Positions 1 through 7,531 of a stretch of DNA of 64,000 bases are shown here, piece by piece. Source of the DNA: UBA7330 sp043554545 (GTDB taxonomy: Bacteria > Bacteroidota > Bacteroidia > Cytophagales > Cyclobacteriaceae); assembly GCA_043554545.1 (NCBI GenBank), contig CP121337.1, forward strand, positions 1,364,001-1,428,000, written 5' to 3'. A program made the translations under genes and the position numbers. The stretch's first letter is position 1. Each line of letters begins with the position of its first letter. The notes beneath the pieces were generated by a model. The model did no database searches and was not told the origin of the DNA. It saw only the letters and a program-made list of their open reading frames with translations.

Positions 1-159
1 GCAAAGGCTTTTATGAACAACCAAGAATATATTCTTCCATTAAGAGTTGATAATACAGAGATCGAAGGCTTGAATGAAACTGTCGGATATATCGAATTAG
101 AAAAAGTTGGTATTGAGAAGGCTATTGACCTATTAAAACAAAAACTGAATTCGAATTAA
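1..159 (+). CDS. TIR-domain protein, C-terminal fragment
   Basis: Only the last 52 codons are in the window, ending at TAA 157-159. The fragment contains EYILPLRVDNTEI followed by GL and TVGYIEL, the usual C-terminal strand and helix of bacterial TIR domains (EYILP-R-DDTEI-GL--T-GY). TIR domains bind or hydrolyse NAD and often serve as effectors in anti-phage systems; the catalytic glutamate and any partner domain lie outside the window, so activity cannot be judged. The gene stops four bases before the first attC-like site, as a cassette gene would. It could be a stand-alone TIR protein or the tail of a larger sensor. Confidence 0.62.
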   Translation, partial: AKAFMNNQEYILPLRVDNTEIEGLNETVGYIELEKVGIEKAIDLLKQKLNSN

Positions 160-162
160 ACT

Positions 163-282
163 GCTGCTAACAAACACTAAAATGAATATGCGAACTGAGC
201 CATTTGAAATGATAATGCGAAACAGAAACCTCCTTGCTTCTGGTTACTGGGGCGCATACTCATTTTAGTTGAGCGTTGAAAG
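163..282 (+). repeat. attC-like cassette recombination site, copy 1
   Basis: Left core ends in AAC (169-171). A 5-base spacer follows, then a 16-base arm (177-192), a 60-base variable loop, a matching arm (253-268, one mismatch), a 6-base spacer and the right core GTTGAAAG (275-282). Arms and spacers are almost identical to copy 2 at 1501-1620 while the loop differs, as in integron attC sites. It begins just after the TIR stop codon. No integrase gene is visible in the window. Confidence 0.65.
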
Positions 283-316
283 TAATTCCTGAACCGAAAT
301 CAATATATAAACCAAA

Positions 317-1489
317 ATGCGGAAACTCTTATTTTCAGTTTACTTACTAGTTACTGCATTTCTTTTGGTGGGCTGTAAACAGAATACCCAGTCGGAAAAT
401 CTGGTTGATGCTGTTCAGACAGACAAGAAAGATTCTATTCATACAAGTGAAGAGATTGCCCCACTCCGAATAATCGGATATTATCATGGTGAAGGAGAAG
501 ACATAGAAAAGTATAAAATTGAGAAGCTTACCCATATAGTTTTTTGCTTTACCATTTTGAAAGGACACAAAATAGGTTTTAGAAAAGATCAAGATAAAAG
601 AACACTGGAGAAACTGTGCGCACTGAAAAAGACTTATCCTAACCTTAAAGTACTTGTTTCTTTTGGAGGATGGGGTGGTTGTTATAGTTGCTCTAATGTT
701 TTTGCTCGTGAATTGTATAGAAAACGTTTTGCTGAATCGGTCACAGATCTTTTAATCGAATACGGTGCTGATGGCTTTGATTTAGATTGGGAAAGTCCCG
801 TGATTGGTGGTCCTCCGGATCACACGGTCTCAAAGGATGACAGGGATAATTTTACTGAACTCATCAAAGAATTAAGAAATGCACTTCCAACTGAGATGGA
901 GCTAAGTTTTGATGCTAACACTTTCAAATCATACGTAGAAAAATCAGTGAATTGGGACAGTGTTATGCAGTATGTGGATTACGTCAATTTAATGACTTAC
1001 AGCTTGCCATTAAACGATCCCAACCGAACAGGACACCACACTGCTTTGTACTCATCAACTGCTCAAATTGAGAGTATTGATATGGGGCTTCAAAGACTTG
1101 ATAGCCTGGGAATCCCTAAGGATAAACTTATCATAGGTGCTGCTTTTTATGGGGAAATGGTTGAAACAGTGGATACAATTAATCACGGCCTTGGAAGGAA
1201 GGGAAAGTTCATATCTCACCTCAATTATCGAGAGATTTCTAACTCTATGTTAAAAAATAGCAACTACAATTATCACTGGGATTCGACCTCCCAAGCACCA
1301 TACCTTTATAATCGAACCAGTAGACGTTTTATAACATTTGATGACCGAAAATCAGTTACTTTAAAGACTAAATATGCTGTTGAAAATAAGCTGGGAGGAG
1401 TAATGTTCTGGAAACTGAATGCTGACAATTACAACAATGGTCTTCTAGATGCCATTTATGATTCAAGCGGGAAGACTCTAGAAAAGTGA
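317..1489 (+). CDS. Glycoside hydrolase family 18 lipoprotein (chitinase-like)
   Basis: This 390-residue protein starts with a lipoprotein signal (hydrophobic 5-19, lipobox LVGC, Cys20), so it is probably anchored in an envelope membrane. Residues about 50-380 form a GH18 TIM barrel: strand SFGGWGG (115-121), catalytic motif DGFDLDWE (152-159, acid Glu159), MTYS, and a late FWKLNADN strand. GH18 enzymes cleave beta-1,4 N-acetylglucosamine polymers with substrate-assisted catalysis, and the DxxDxDxE motif is intact, so it should be active on chitin or a related glycan. It sits alone between two attC-like sites, which suggests it moves as a gene cassette. The exact substrate is not readable from sequence. 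Confidence 0.88.
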   Translation: MRKLLFSVYLLVTAFLLVGCKQNTQSENLVDAVQTDKKDSIHTSEEIAPLRIIGYYHGEGEDIEKYKIEKLTHIVFCFTILKGHKIGFRKDQDKRTLEKLCALKKTYPNLKVLVSFGGWGGCYSCSNVFARELYRKRFAESVTDLLIEYGADGFDLDWESPVIGGPPDHTVSKDDRDNFTELIKELRNALPTEMELSFDANTFKSYVEKSVNWDSVMQYVDYVNLMTYSLPLNDPNRTGHHTALYSSTAQIESIDMGLQRLDSLGIPKDKLIIGAAFYGEMVETVDTINHGLGRKGKFISHLNYREISNSMLKNSNYNYHWDSTSQAPYLYNRTSRRFITFDDRKSVTLKTKYAVENKLGGVMFWKLNADNYNNGLLDAIYDSSGKTLEK

Positions 1490-1500
1490 TGGAAAAACTA

Positions 1501-1620
1501 CTTTCAACAAGCACTAAAATGAATATGCGAACTGAGCTATCTGAAAAAACAAAGTACAAAGGCAACTTCAGTGTTTCTAGCAACTGGGGCGCATACTCAT
1601 TTTAGTTGAGCGTCAGCCTT
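1501..1620 (+). repeat. attC-like cassette recombination site, copy 2
   Basis: Starts 11 bases after the GH18 stop. Left core CTTTCAAC (1501-1508), 5-base spacer, arm 1514-1529, 60-base loop, arm 1590-1605, 6-base spacer TTGAGC, right core GTCAGCCTT (1612-1620). The left core is the exact reverse complement of GTTGAAAG at 275-282, the start of the same cassette, which is expected if the cassette was once a circle closed at this point. Confidence 0.65.
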
Positions 1621-1637
1621 CTTTAAGTAAATAATAA

Positions 1638-2261
1638 ATGAATATGAACAATAGAACTTTATCAATAATTACTGGAATAAGTTATTTGATTATATTTTTT
1701 GCTGCAATTTTCGCAAATTTCTTTGCACTTGAATCCATTATTCAGGCCCCAATTGAAACTGTAAAGAATAATGATTTAATTGTAAGAATAGGGATAATAG
1801 CATTCCTCATTACTGTAGTATTTGATGTTGTGGTTGCTTGGGCCTTAAAGGAATTATATAGAAATCATCCTATAACTGTTTTAAGCACCTATTTCAGGCT
1901 GATGCACGCTGCAATAATGGGAGTTGCTATTTTTGCCCTTCCACTTGCACTCAAAGAATCAACACAGGACGATATACTTTTACAAGTCGACATGTTCAAT
2001 TACATATGGTTAATTGGGCTTTTCTTTTTTGGAATACACCTTATTCTGTTAAGTAAAATAGCTATTGTTCCAAAGTTCATCAAAGTTTTTCTTGCTCTTG
2101 CAGGAGTGATGTATGTTGTCGATACTGTGGCTCACTTTTCACTTTCAAATTATTCTGACTTCGCTTCAGTATTTTTAATATTAGTTGCCATTCCAAGTAT
2201 TTTTGGAGAAATGTCATTCGCTCTATGGCTTCTAATTAAAGGTGGAAAAACAAAGCAATAA
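1638..2261 (+). CDS. DUF4386 family membrane protein
   Basis: The 207-residue protein is almost entirely hydrophobic, with about six membrane segments (near 8-28, 50-70, 88-108, 120-142, 148-168, 178-200) and a short basic tail. The pattern (Met-rich start, ISYL, RLMHA, a GEMSFALWLL-type last helix) fits DUF4386, a family of unknown function common in Bacteroidetes and Firmicutes. It lies in the plus orientation between attC-like copies 2 and 3, 17 bases after copy 2, and is read as a second cassette cargo. No enzymatic motif is visible. Confidence 0.72.
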   Translation: MNMNNRTLSIITGISYLIIFFAAIFANFFALESIIQAPIETVKNNDLIVRIGIIAFLITVVFDVVVAWALKELYRNHPITVLSTYFRLMHAAIMGVAIFALPLALKESTQDDILLQVDMFNYIWLIGLFFFGIHLILLSKIAIVPKFIKVFLALAGVMYVVDTVAHFSLSNYSDFASVFLILVAIPSIFGEMSFALWLLIKGGKTKQ

Positions 2262-2267
2262 AAACGA

Positions 2268-2400
2268 AAGGCTAAAAATGTATATAAAAAATAGGCGAAA
2301 CATTAATAAATTCATGGCTTTGGGCACGTATCAAACTATTTGCTTAACTGAAAGTTAGGTGCTTCGAAATCGCCTACTTTTTATATACTAACCGTTCATC
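2268..2400 (+). repeat. attC-like site, copy 3 (diverged)
   Basis: Left core AAGGCTAAA (2268-2276), 16-base arm 2282-2297, 73-base loop, matching arm 2371-2386 (one mismatch), then a short spacer and GTTCATC (2394-2400). Arm sequences differ from copies 1 and 2, but the order and sizes of the parts are close to theirs (5-base and 7-base spacers here). The left core matches 7 of 9 bases of the reverse complement of GTCAGCCTT at 1612-1620, the start of the DUF4386 cassette. It is the last such site seen in the window. Confidence 0.5.
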
Positions 2401-2411
2401 CCACCTCTCCA

Positions 2412-2695
2412 TCTTTCTCATTTTGAGAATCCCCTACTAAAAACTCCTTCGAAATCTCATTGAAAAACACCTGTCTACATCTTCTCCAAAACCCGTGCGG
2501 GTTTCATGCAAAACCTGCGCAGGTTTTGATCAAAGTCTGCGCGGGTTTTAACGAAAAGCTGCGCAGGTTTTAAAAAGTCCCTTTTTAGCTTATTTTGAGG
2601 GGTTTTTCAGTCTTTTTTATGAACATTATCAAAGACGCTGTAGGACAAAGATGACCTTTCCTCATTTGGCAATTTTTGTGTCAAAATGAGAAAGA
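2412..2695. repeat. Possible MITE-like element with 15-bp terminal inverted repeats
   Basis: TCTTTCTCATTTTGA at 2412-2426 is exactly inverted at 2681-2695. Both ends are flanked by CCA (2409-2411 and 2696-2698), which could be a 3-bp target duplication. The 284-bp interior has no gene and holds the 22-bp palindrome array. It may be a small non-autonomous element; chance inverted repetition cannot be excluded from one copy. Confidence 0.35.
2488..2571. repeat. Four tandem palindromes, 22-bp period
   Basis: Near-perfect palindromes of the form AAAACCTGCGCAGGTTTT start at 2488, 2510, 2532 and 2554, exactly 22 bp apart (about two helical turns). Differences between copies are mostly compensated or conservative around the central TGCGCA or related core. 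This could be an array of operators or nucleoid-protein sites, or hairpins in RNA. Confidence 0.85.
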
Positions 2696-3134
2696 CCATT
2701 GGGGGGATTTGAACCTTTTTTCCTAAGCTCCCTTACCTTATCTTTAAACGATTACATAGCACGGTAGGATGCGTTATTCGATGCTTTTTTTACTAAATAG
2801 CAGATATATTAATTATTTTGTCTCATAAACCGTTTTGGCACTCTTTCTGGAATAATTATTGCTCTCCTTTTACTGTCTTTAGACTTGTCGAAAAAGCGCA
2901 TTCGACAGCTTAACAAGCTAAAGCCCAGCAAACGTCTCACTGTCCCCAGCAAGACCAAGCAAAGCAGAATTTTAGAGAAACCATTATTGGTGGATAAGCT
3001 CCGGTAGGCATTACCACGCTTTCGTCCCAGTCCCACCAGGTACAATCTGACGCCAGCCGCGTGATAGCAAGTTAAGCCTGCCTGCCGCAAAGGCAGGCAC
3101 TTTAATTTTTGTTAAACCTTTAAATTTTATTGTC
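2696..3134. other. Gene-free stretch before the HU-like gene
   Basis: No convincing gene is seen. A minus-strand reading frame at 2809-3090 is Arg/Leu/Cys-rich with no recognisable domain and is not accepted. A short GC-rich hairpin (GCCTGCC, loop GCAAA, GGCAGGC) lies at 3080-3098, followed by a T-rich stretch; it may be a terminator or a dispersed hairpin repeat. Confidence 0.4.
3080..3098 (+). terminator. GC-rich hairpin, possible terminator
   Basis: Seven-base perfect stem GCCTGCC/GGCAGGC with a 5-base loop, followed by ACTTTAATTTTT. It ends 36 bases before the HU-like start, so it would stop transcription entering from the left, or it may be one of the hairpin repeats scattered in such genomes. 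Confidence 0.35.
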
Positions 3135-3554
3135 ATGAGTGTTTTATATAAGTCCGTACCCAAAGGTCAACCGGGAGTGGTTGGTGGAGGTACAATCAAG
3201 TACTATGCAGGAATCATTCGTCAGCAACCTATCAATATGAGGAAGTTCGCTTCTGAAATTGCAGATAGGAGTACATTGACTACCACAGATGTATATGCTG
3301 TGTTGGAGTCATTTTTTGAACGGATGAATTATCACATGGAAGATGGTCGAATCATCAGGTTGGGTGATTTCGGTAGTTTCTCACCGTCCTTGTCTAGTAA
3401 GGCAGAGGATGCACCGGGAGATGTTGACGAATTCAGCATTAGCAAGGTGAGGATAAACTTTCGTCCAAGCAAGGAGCTTCGATCGCGATTAAGAAGGTTG
3501 AAATTCCTCAAGCAGGGAATAGCTACCGATCCAAGTGAAGTAATCGAGCCATAA
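3135..3554 (+). CDS. HU-family DNA-binding protein (HU-HIG type)
   Basis: A 139-residue basic protein. Residues about 30-115 fit the HU/IHF fold: the helical dimerisation part (RKFASEIADRSTLT) and the DNA-arm core LGDFGSF (76-82), ending in INFRPSKEL. The first 30 residues (SVPKGQPG, KYYAGII) are the N-terminal extension typical of the Bacteroidetes HU-HIG subfamily. HU-type proteins bend and compact DNA and sometimes act at specific sites. It has no operon partner; its close neighbour upstream is the palindrome array at 2488-2571, a possible but unproven target. Confidence 0.85.
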   Translation: MSVLYKSVPKGQPGVVGGGTIKYYAGIIRQQPINMRKFASEIADRSTLTTTDVYAVLESFFERMNYHMEDGRIIRLGDFGSFSPSLSSKAEDAPGDVDEFSISKVRINFRPSKELRSRLRRLKFLKQGIATDPSEVIEP

Positions 3555-4081
3555 TGGTAATTGATGCACCTCAAATTTCTGAGGCCCGACCTGACTAAGC
3601 GCAATCCCGATTTGATCGGAACCGCCAAACCAGGAAGGGTCTCTTCTTTAACCTCAATGCTTAAACCCCTTTTACCTTTTCATAAAATTTTGTTGTACCG
3701 AGCTGCTTTTTGATACGCTTGTCAGGAAGGAAGCTCATTTTTATACCGTTGTGCTTCTGGTGCGCTTCCGCTATTTTAGTACCATCTGCCAACTGCGGGC
3801 CGGGCCGCGTAGGCACATAAACCGATAGTTAGGCGATATCTATGATGAAACACCTTTTTCTTCAAGCAGGCTTAATAACTATTTTCTTCATGTGTAGGCC
3901 TGGTGAGACCCCTCCATCCCAAGGTCGGGCCGCGAAGGCGTGGCTAAGTTGCAGACAGTAAGTTTCCAGCTACCCTTTATAGATACCAGCAATTATTAAG
4001 ATAAAGTATGATACGGCTTGAAGGATACCTAAATTTGTAATCAGATAAAGGTCATCAACCTCATTCCTACTCAGCACAAGC
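3555..4081. other. Gene-free stretch after the HU-like gene
   Basis: No gene is supported. There is a weak hairpin (CCGAT, loop TTG, ATCGG, 3607-3619) and two short GC-rich motifs sharing CGGGCCGCG (around 3800 and 3920) that look like remnants of dispersed repeats. Nothing else is recognised. Confidence 0.35.
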
Positions 4082-4405
4082 ATGAAAAAACGATTAGAAA
4101 AGCCCACACCTGAAGCAAAAGCGCTTTCTCTTTTTTTAATGGCCTTCAAAAAGATTGATCCTGTTTACAAAGAGAAATCAAAGTGGATTAATAAGCGGTG
4201 GGACATGGTTCAATCAAGAGAACTAAGTAAAACAGCATATCAGGAAGAAGTGCAGAAGATGCTAACATCATATGGTGGGTATTCTGAAGTTTTAGCAAAA
4301 ACGGTGAAACACTACATCAAGGCCACAGGCGAATGGACATTGAAAGGCGATGATAAATATTGCCATGATGCCAGGAAGGTTGCTGACGATATCTTGAAAA
4401 AGTAA
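4082..4405 (+). CDS. Hypothetical protein, 107 residues
   Basis: A small, lysine-rich, mostly helical protein with no signal peptide and no membrane segment, so it is probably cytoplasmic. Codon use looks like that of neighbouring genes, and the ATG is followed by a Lys/Arg-rich start. No family was recognised. The gene stands alone: its end faces the helicase end at 4443 across 37 bp. Confidence 0.55.
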   Translation: MKKRLEKPTPEAKALSLFLMAFKKIDPVYKEKSKWINKRWDMVQSRELSKTAYQEEVQKMLTSYGGYSEVLAKTVKHYIKATGEWTLKGDDKYCHDARKVADDILKK

Positions 4406-4442
4406 CTTCTTTCTAGCCCCCTCTTTAACCAATTGGAGAGAA

Positions 4443-5588
4443 TCATTTCAAATCCAGATGCTCTGCATCGATCATTGGCACTCGGTGCTTCATCTTTTTC
4501 TGGATCACGCCAAAATGGTGTTGATCTTCTTCAGTAACGAATGTGATTGCGTCACCCGGATTCTCAGCTCGCCCCGTTCTTCCAATGCGATGGACAAAAT
4601 CTTTAGGGGATCTCGGTAATTCATAATTAATCACAACAGGCAGGTAGATAATATCTATTCCTCTTGAGAGTAAATCGGTAGACACCAATACAGTCAGGTC
4701 TCCGGCTATAAAATCAGACAAAGTATCTCTTCTTTTTCCCTGACTTTTCTTGCTGTGGGTTGCCTGGGCATTGATCCCATTTTTTCGCAATTTATCGGCT
4801 ACCAAATCTGCCTGATATACGGAAGAAGTAAATACCAACACCTGTTTCCAGTCATTGCTCTTAATCAAGTGTCGGAGCAGCGGACCCTTCTTTTCTGGAG
4901 CAACAGCATACCCTACCTGATTAATTAGTTCAATCGCCTCTTTTACAGGCTCAATTTTAACGATAGCAGGGTTCTTCAACAAAACTCTTTCGATCGATTG
5001 CACCTGCGGGCTTAAGGTTGCTGAGAATAGAAGGTTTTGTCGCTGAGGTGGTAGGAGCTCGAAAATCCGATCCATTTCCTTCTTGAACCCAAGATTGAGC
5101 ATCTTATCGGCCTCATCTAGCACCAGGGTATCTAAGTCATCGAAGTGTACTGCGTTTGATTCTGTAAGCTCCAATAAACGTCCAGGAGTGGCCACCAACA
5201 CATTTACTCGTGACATCCCCTTCATTTGTGGGTTTATAGAAGCACCCCCGAACACCGCCATCGATTTAAACGGAAAAAGTACATGTTCCGAAAGGGATCG
5301 AAATACGTTCTCAACCTGGACAGCCAATTCCCGCGTTGGAACCAATACCAACACGTTTATTTGTCTATCCCTCGTTTTTGAAATGCGCTTTAAATTTTGC
5401 AAAAGGGGCAACACATAGGCTGCAGTTTTCCCGGAGCCTGTTGGAGCAATGCCCAATACATCTTGTCCCATGAGAATGACAGGTATCGCGGCCTCCTGAA
5501 TTGGAGTAGGCTTTTCGAACGCTTGTTTGGTAATAGTTTCTAATAAGTATGGAGCCAACCCCAAATCTTTAAAAGACATAGAATGCAT
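4443..5588 (-). CDS. DEAD-box ATP-dependent RNA helicase
   Basis: A 381-residue helicase made of the two RecA-like domains only, with no C-terminal extension. Motifs in order: Q motif with PTPIQ (27-31), Walker A APTGSGKT (48-55), PTRELA, TPGR, DEAD, SAT, then the second domain with STDLLSRGIDI and HRIGRTGR. These proteins unwind short RNA duplexes during ribosome assembly or cold adaptation. Its compact size resembles the RhlE branch, but the exact subfamily cannot be fixed. The start may be Met1 or Met4 (5579). It is transcribed alone. Confidence 0.93.
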   Translation of the reverse strand: MHSMSFKDLGLAPYLLETITKQAFEKPTPIQEAAIPVILMGQDVLGIAPTGSGKTAAYVLPLLQNLKRISKTRDRQINVLVLVPTRELAVQVENVFRSLSEHVLFPFKSMAVFGGASINPQMKGMSRVNVLVATPGRLLELTESNAVHFDDLDTLVLDEADKMLNLGFKKEMDRIFELLPPQRQNLLFSATLSPQVQSIERVLLKNPAIVKIEPVKEAIELINQVGYAVAPEKKGPLLRHLIKSNDWKQVLVFTSSVYQADLVADKLRKNGINAQATHSKKSQGKRRDTLSDFIAGDLTVLVSTDLLSRGIDIIYLPVVINYELPRSPKDFVHRIGRTGRAENPGDAITFVTEEDQHHFGVIQKKMKHRVPMIDAEHLDLK

Positions 5589-5730
5589 TTATTGTGATCC
5601 GTAAAGGTAGGTTTTAGGTTTGCCTTCTTATGTAGGAATCTGATATTATCGCTTAATTTACGATGAGTCAAGTCAGATTCTGAGTTTTTCCTTTCTGATG
5701 TAATCTGAAAAACTTCCCGATTAGCCTTAG

Positions 5731-6205
5731 AAAACAGTTCGCGCGGACGAACTACACTTCGGCGTGCCTCGAGAAAAGCACTTCCATCCTAGTAGCTTCT
5801 CCTGAAAGGTACTTGCGTCCATGAAATTTTACACGCAGAGTCCTCTCCGAGAGACTCTGCTATGAATGAAAATGAACGGCGTTTTGTTTTGTTTCGGAAA
5901 ACTGTTTGTATGGACGAACTGCACTTCGGCTTACCTAGAGAAAAGCACTTCCTTCCCAGTAGCCTTTCCTGAAAGGTACTTGTGTCCATGAAATTTTACA
6001 CGCAGAGTCCTCTCCGAGAGACACTGCTATGAATGAAAATGAACGGCATCTTGTTTTGTTTCGGAAAACTGTTTGTATGGACGAACTACACTTCGGTTTG
6101 CCTCGAGAAAAGCACCTCCTTCCCAGTAGCCTTTCCTGAAAGGTACTTGTGTCCATGAAATTTTACACGCAGAGTCCTCTCCGAGAGACCCTGCTATGAA
6201 TGAAA
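5731..6205. repeat. 167-bp tandem repeat, about 2.8 copies
   Basis: Units begin near 5731, 5898 and 6065; matching landmarks (CGAACTRCACTTCGG) fall at 5748, 5915 and 6082, exactly 167 bp apart. Each unit carries a strong hairpin of about 12 bp (5835-5860, 6002-6027, 6169-6194) with the stem GCAGAGTC/ACTCTGC and the top CTCTCCGAGAG; the stem is perfect in unit 1 and has single changes in units 2 and 3. The period is not a multiple of three, so a repetitive protein is unlikely. Function unknown. Confidence 0.85.
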
Positions 6206-6495
6206 TTTAGCAGGATCTTAAAGCCCTTTGCTTCAAACTGAATTGAGGGACTTTGCTTTTGATTCGCAACTGTACCAAGGGCCTGGAAATTCTTATCATA
6301 AAGCGGTCAGCCGCCTACTTCGTTGATCTACGGCTCAGAAGTCTTGCATAGTAAAGCGGTAGGTGGTAAAGTTCCGAAGTATAAGAAATGAGAAAGTGTA
6401 TATTAAGACCCATGCAAAACTAGCGTAAAAGGGTTCACTCGGCTTGTACAGCTAACCTCTCCACAGGGACAGGTTAGCCTTTACCGTCTCCAGCT
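6206..6495. other. Gene-free stretch with one hairpin
   Basis: No gene is seen. An 8-base stem GCTAACCT/AGGTTAGC (6451-6458 and 6471-6478) lies just beyond the stop of the 3D-domain lipoprotein gene on the minus strand. It lacks a T-run on that strand, so it is only a weak terminator candidate. Confidence 0.35.
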
Positions 6496-6891
6496 TTATT
6501 CAGCAGGTATCCAATGTATGGTGACCTCTTGCTTGCCCCATTCGCGGGCTTTAGACACATCGGTACCCATATATATATCAATCTTTTTGGTCCATCTACG
6601 ATTCATTTTGTCAAGGACCTTATATTCACCTTCCAGCCCATCAATGGTGACTTCCATGTTATGATAAAACCCTGTATCAAGTAAATCCCTGGAAATGGCA
6701 ATAGCCTTCATACCCGGCTTCAGCCGATCTCCCCAGGCAGTGATGGCCGGATCATTCGCTGTTTGAGCTTTCACAGAGTTGTAGGCTGTGGCTGTTACTT
6801 CAATAGATCGGGTTTCCGGACTGCTACAAGCAGCAAGCATAATGATGATCATTATTAGGCCTAACCGGGAGTCTTTATTCAGATGATGCAT
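6496..6891 (-). CDS. 3D-domain (RlpA-like beta-barrel) lipoprotein
   Basis: The 131-residue precursor has a lipoprotein signal (hydrophobic run then LAAC, Cys22), so the mature protein of about 110 residues sits at an envelope membrane. The mature part is a double-psi beta-barrel of the 3D family: VTATAYN at its start, WGDRLKPGMKAIAIS, and the aspartate-bearing DKMNRRWTKKIDIYMG near the end. 3D domains occur in MltA-type lytic transglycosylases, so a role in peptidoglycan turnover is possible, but the other domains of those enzymes are missing. It is transcribed alone. Confidence 0.78.
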   Translation of the reverse strand: MHHLNKDSRLGLIMIIIMLAACSSPETRSIEVTATAYNSVKAQTANDPAITAWGDRLKPGMKAIAISRDLLDTGFYHNMEVTIDGLEGEYKVLDKMNRRWTKKIDIYMGTDVSKAREWGKQEVTIHWIPAE

Positions 6892-7397
6892 ACATTTTCA
6901 ACAACAATAACTGGAAAATGTTAACTGGAAAATGCCAATAGTATTCTTAGGACCAACTCATTTGGATAATATATTGGGACTTCCTATTACATCAACACAA
7001 TTGACAAAAGTCTGATTTTTCCCATTAGGTTTCATTCTATATTTGATGATATTTCAGCATATATACACTCAATTGGTTTTAGGAATCCTAATGTAGTTTC
7101 CTGCATGTATTTATTAAGTTGGGATCCGTAAACTTTACTAACTCATAGAAGAGTGGGAACAGAAGAAATGAATAGAACTGACTGGTTGGCACTGGAGAGA
7201 ACCTAGCTGGTGAATGAACGTGCCTTTCTTGCCTATTTTAGGACTTTTGTAGTAGTCTTAAGCTCAAGCTTTGCCATTATCAGAATAAGCACTTCGACAT
7301 GTTCTGAAAGATCATGTCGAAGCCAGATAAAAGGAATCTTCTCACTCCAGTATCTAATAAGATTGTAAACCCTAATTAATCTAAATTCCGACAACTT
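6892..7397. other. Gene-free stretch before the 104-bp repeat
   Basis: AT-rich DNA with no accepted gene. A minus-strand frame (7233-7556) is discounted because part of it is the 104-bp repeat read as protein. The only clear structure is the 10-bp hairpin at 7292-7322. Confidence 0.4.
7292..7322. repeat. Perfect 10-bp hairpin, REP-like
   Basis: CTTCGACATG (7292-7301) and CATGTCGAAG (7313-7322) form a perfect 10-base stem with an 11-base loop. It lies in intergenic DNA and resembles the short palindromic repeats spread through many bacterial genomes. Confidence 0.55.
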
Positions 7398-7501
7398 CAC
7401 CGTTCGTCGTGTTTCTCTACGGGTTCTTAATAACCTGAGTCTAAGACTCAGGCTAATTACCAAATCCTTGGACTCCTTCGGAAGTCTAAGGATAGTGAGG
7501 G
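7398..7501. repeat. 104-bp direct repeat, copy A
   Basis: Matches copy B (8871-8974) at 100 of 104 positions, same orientation. Internal hairpins: CCTGAGTCTAAGACTCAGG, and CCTTGGACT...AGTCTAAGG with loop CCTTCGGA. The two copies bracket 7502-8870, which holds a membrane-protein gene and a serine hydrolase gene. Confidence 0.85.
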
Positions 7502-7531
7502 GGGATATATGGGAAATTTGGTCTTTATGCT

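Noticed and set aside
2342..2360. GCTTAAC-5-GTTAGGT, a perfect simple-site pattern for an integrase
   Set aside because: It lies inside the loop of attC-like copy 3 with no matching left site, so it was not used to define the boundaries.
2695..2720. GGTTCAAATCCCCC on the minus strand, like a tRNA T-arm
   Set aside because: No pairing T-stem and no acceptor or anticodon arm are present around it.
2809..3090. 93-residue minus-strand reading frame
   Set aside because: Arg/Leu/Cys-rich with no signal or domain, and it overlaps the GC-rich hairpin; the composition fits a chance frame in noncoding DNA.
5789..6156. Two overlapping minus-strand frames with similar protein sequence
   Set aside because: They are the 167-bp tandem repeat read in different frames; the period is not divisible by three, so no repeated protein exists.
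6892..7397. CRISPR-like or phage attachment site
   Set aside because: No regular spacing, no integrase and no tRNA target; only single hairpins are present.
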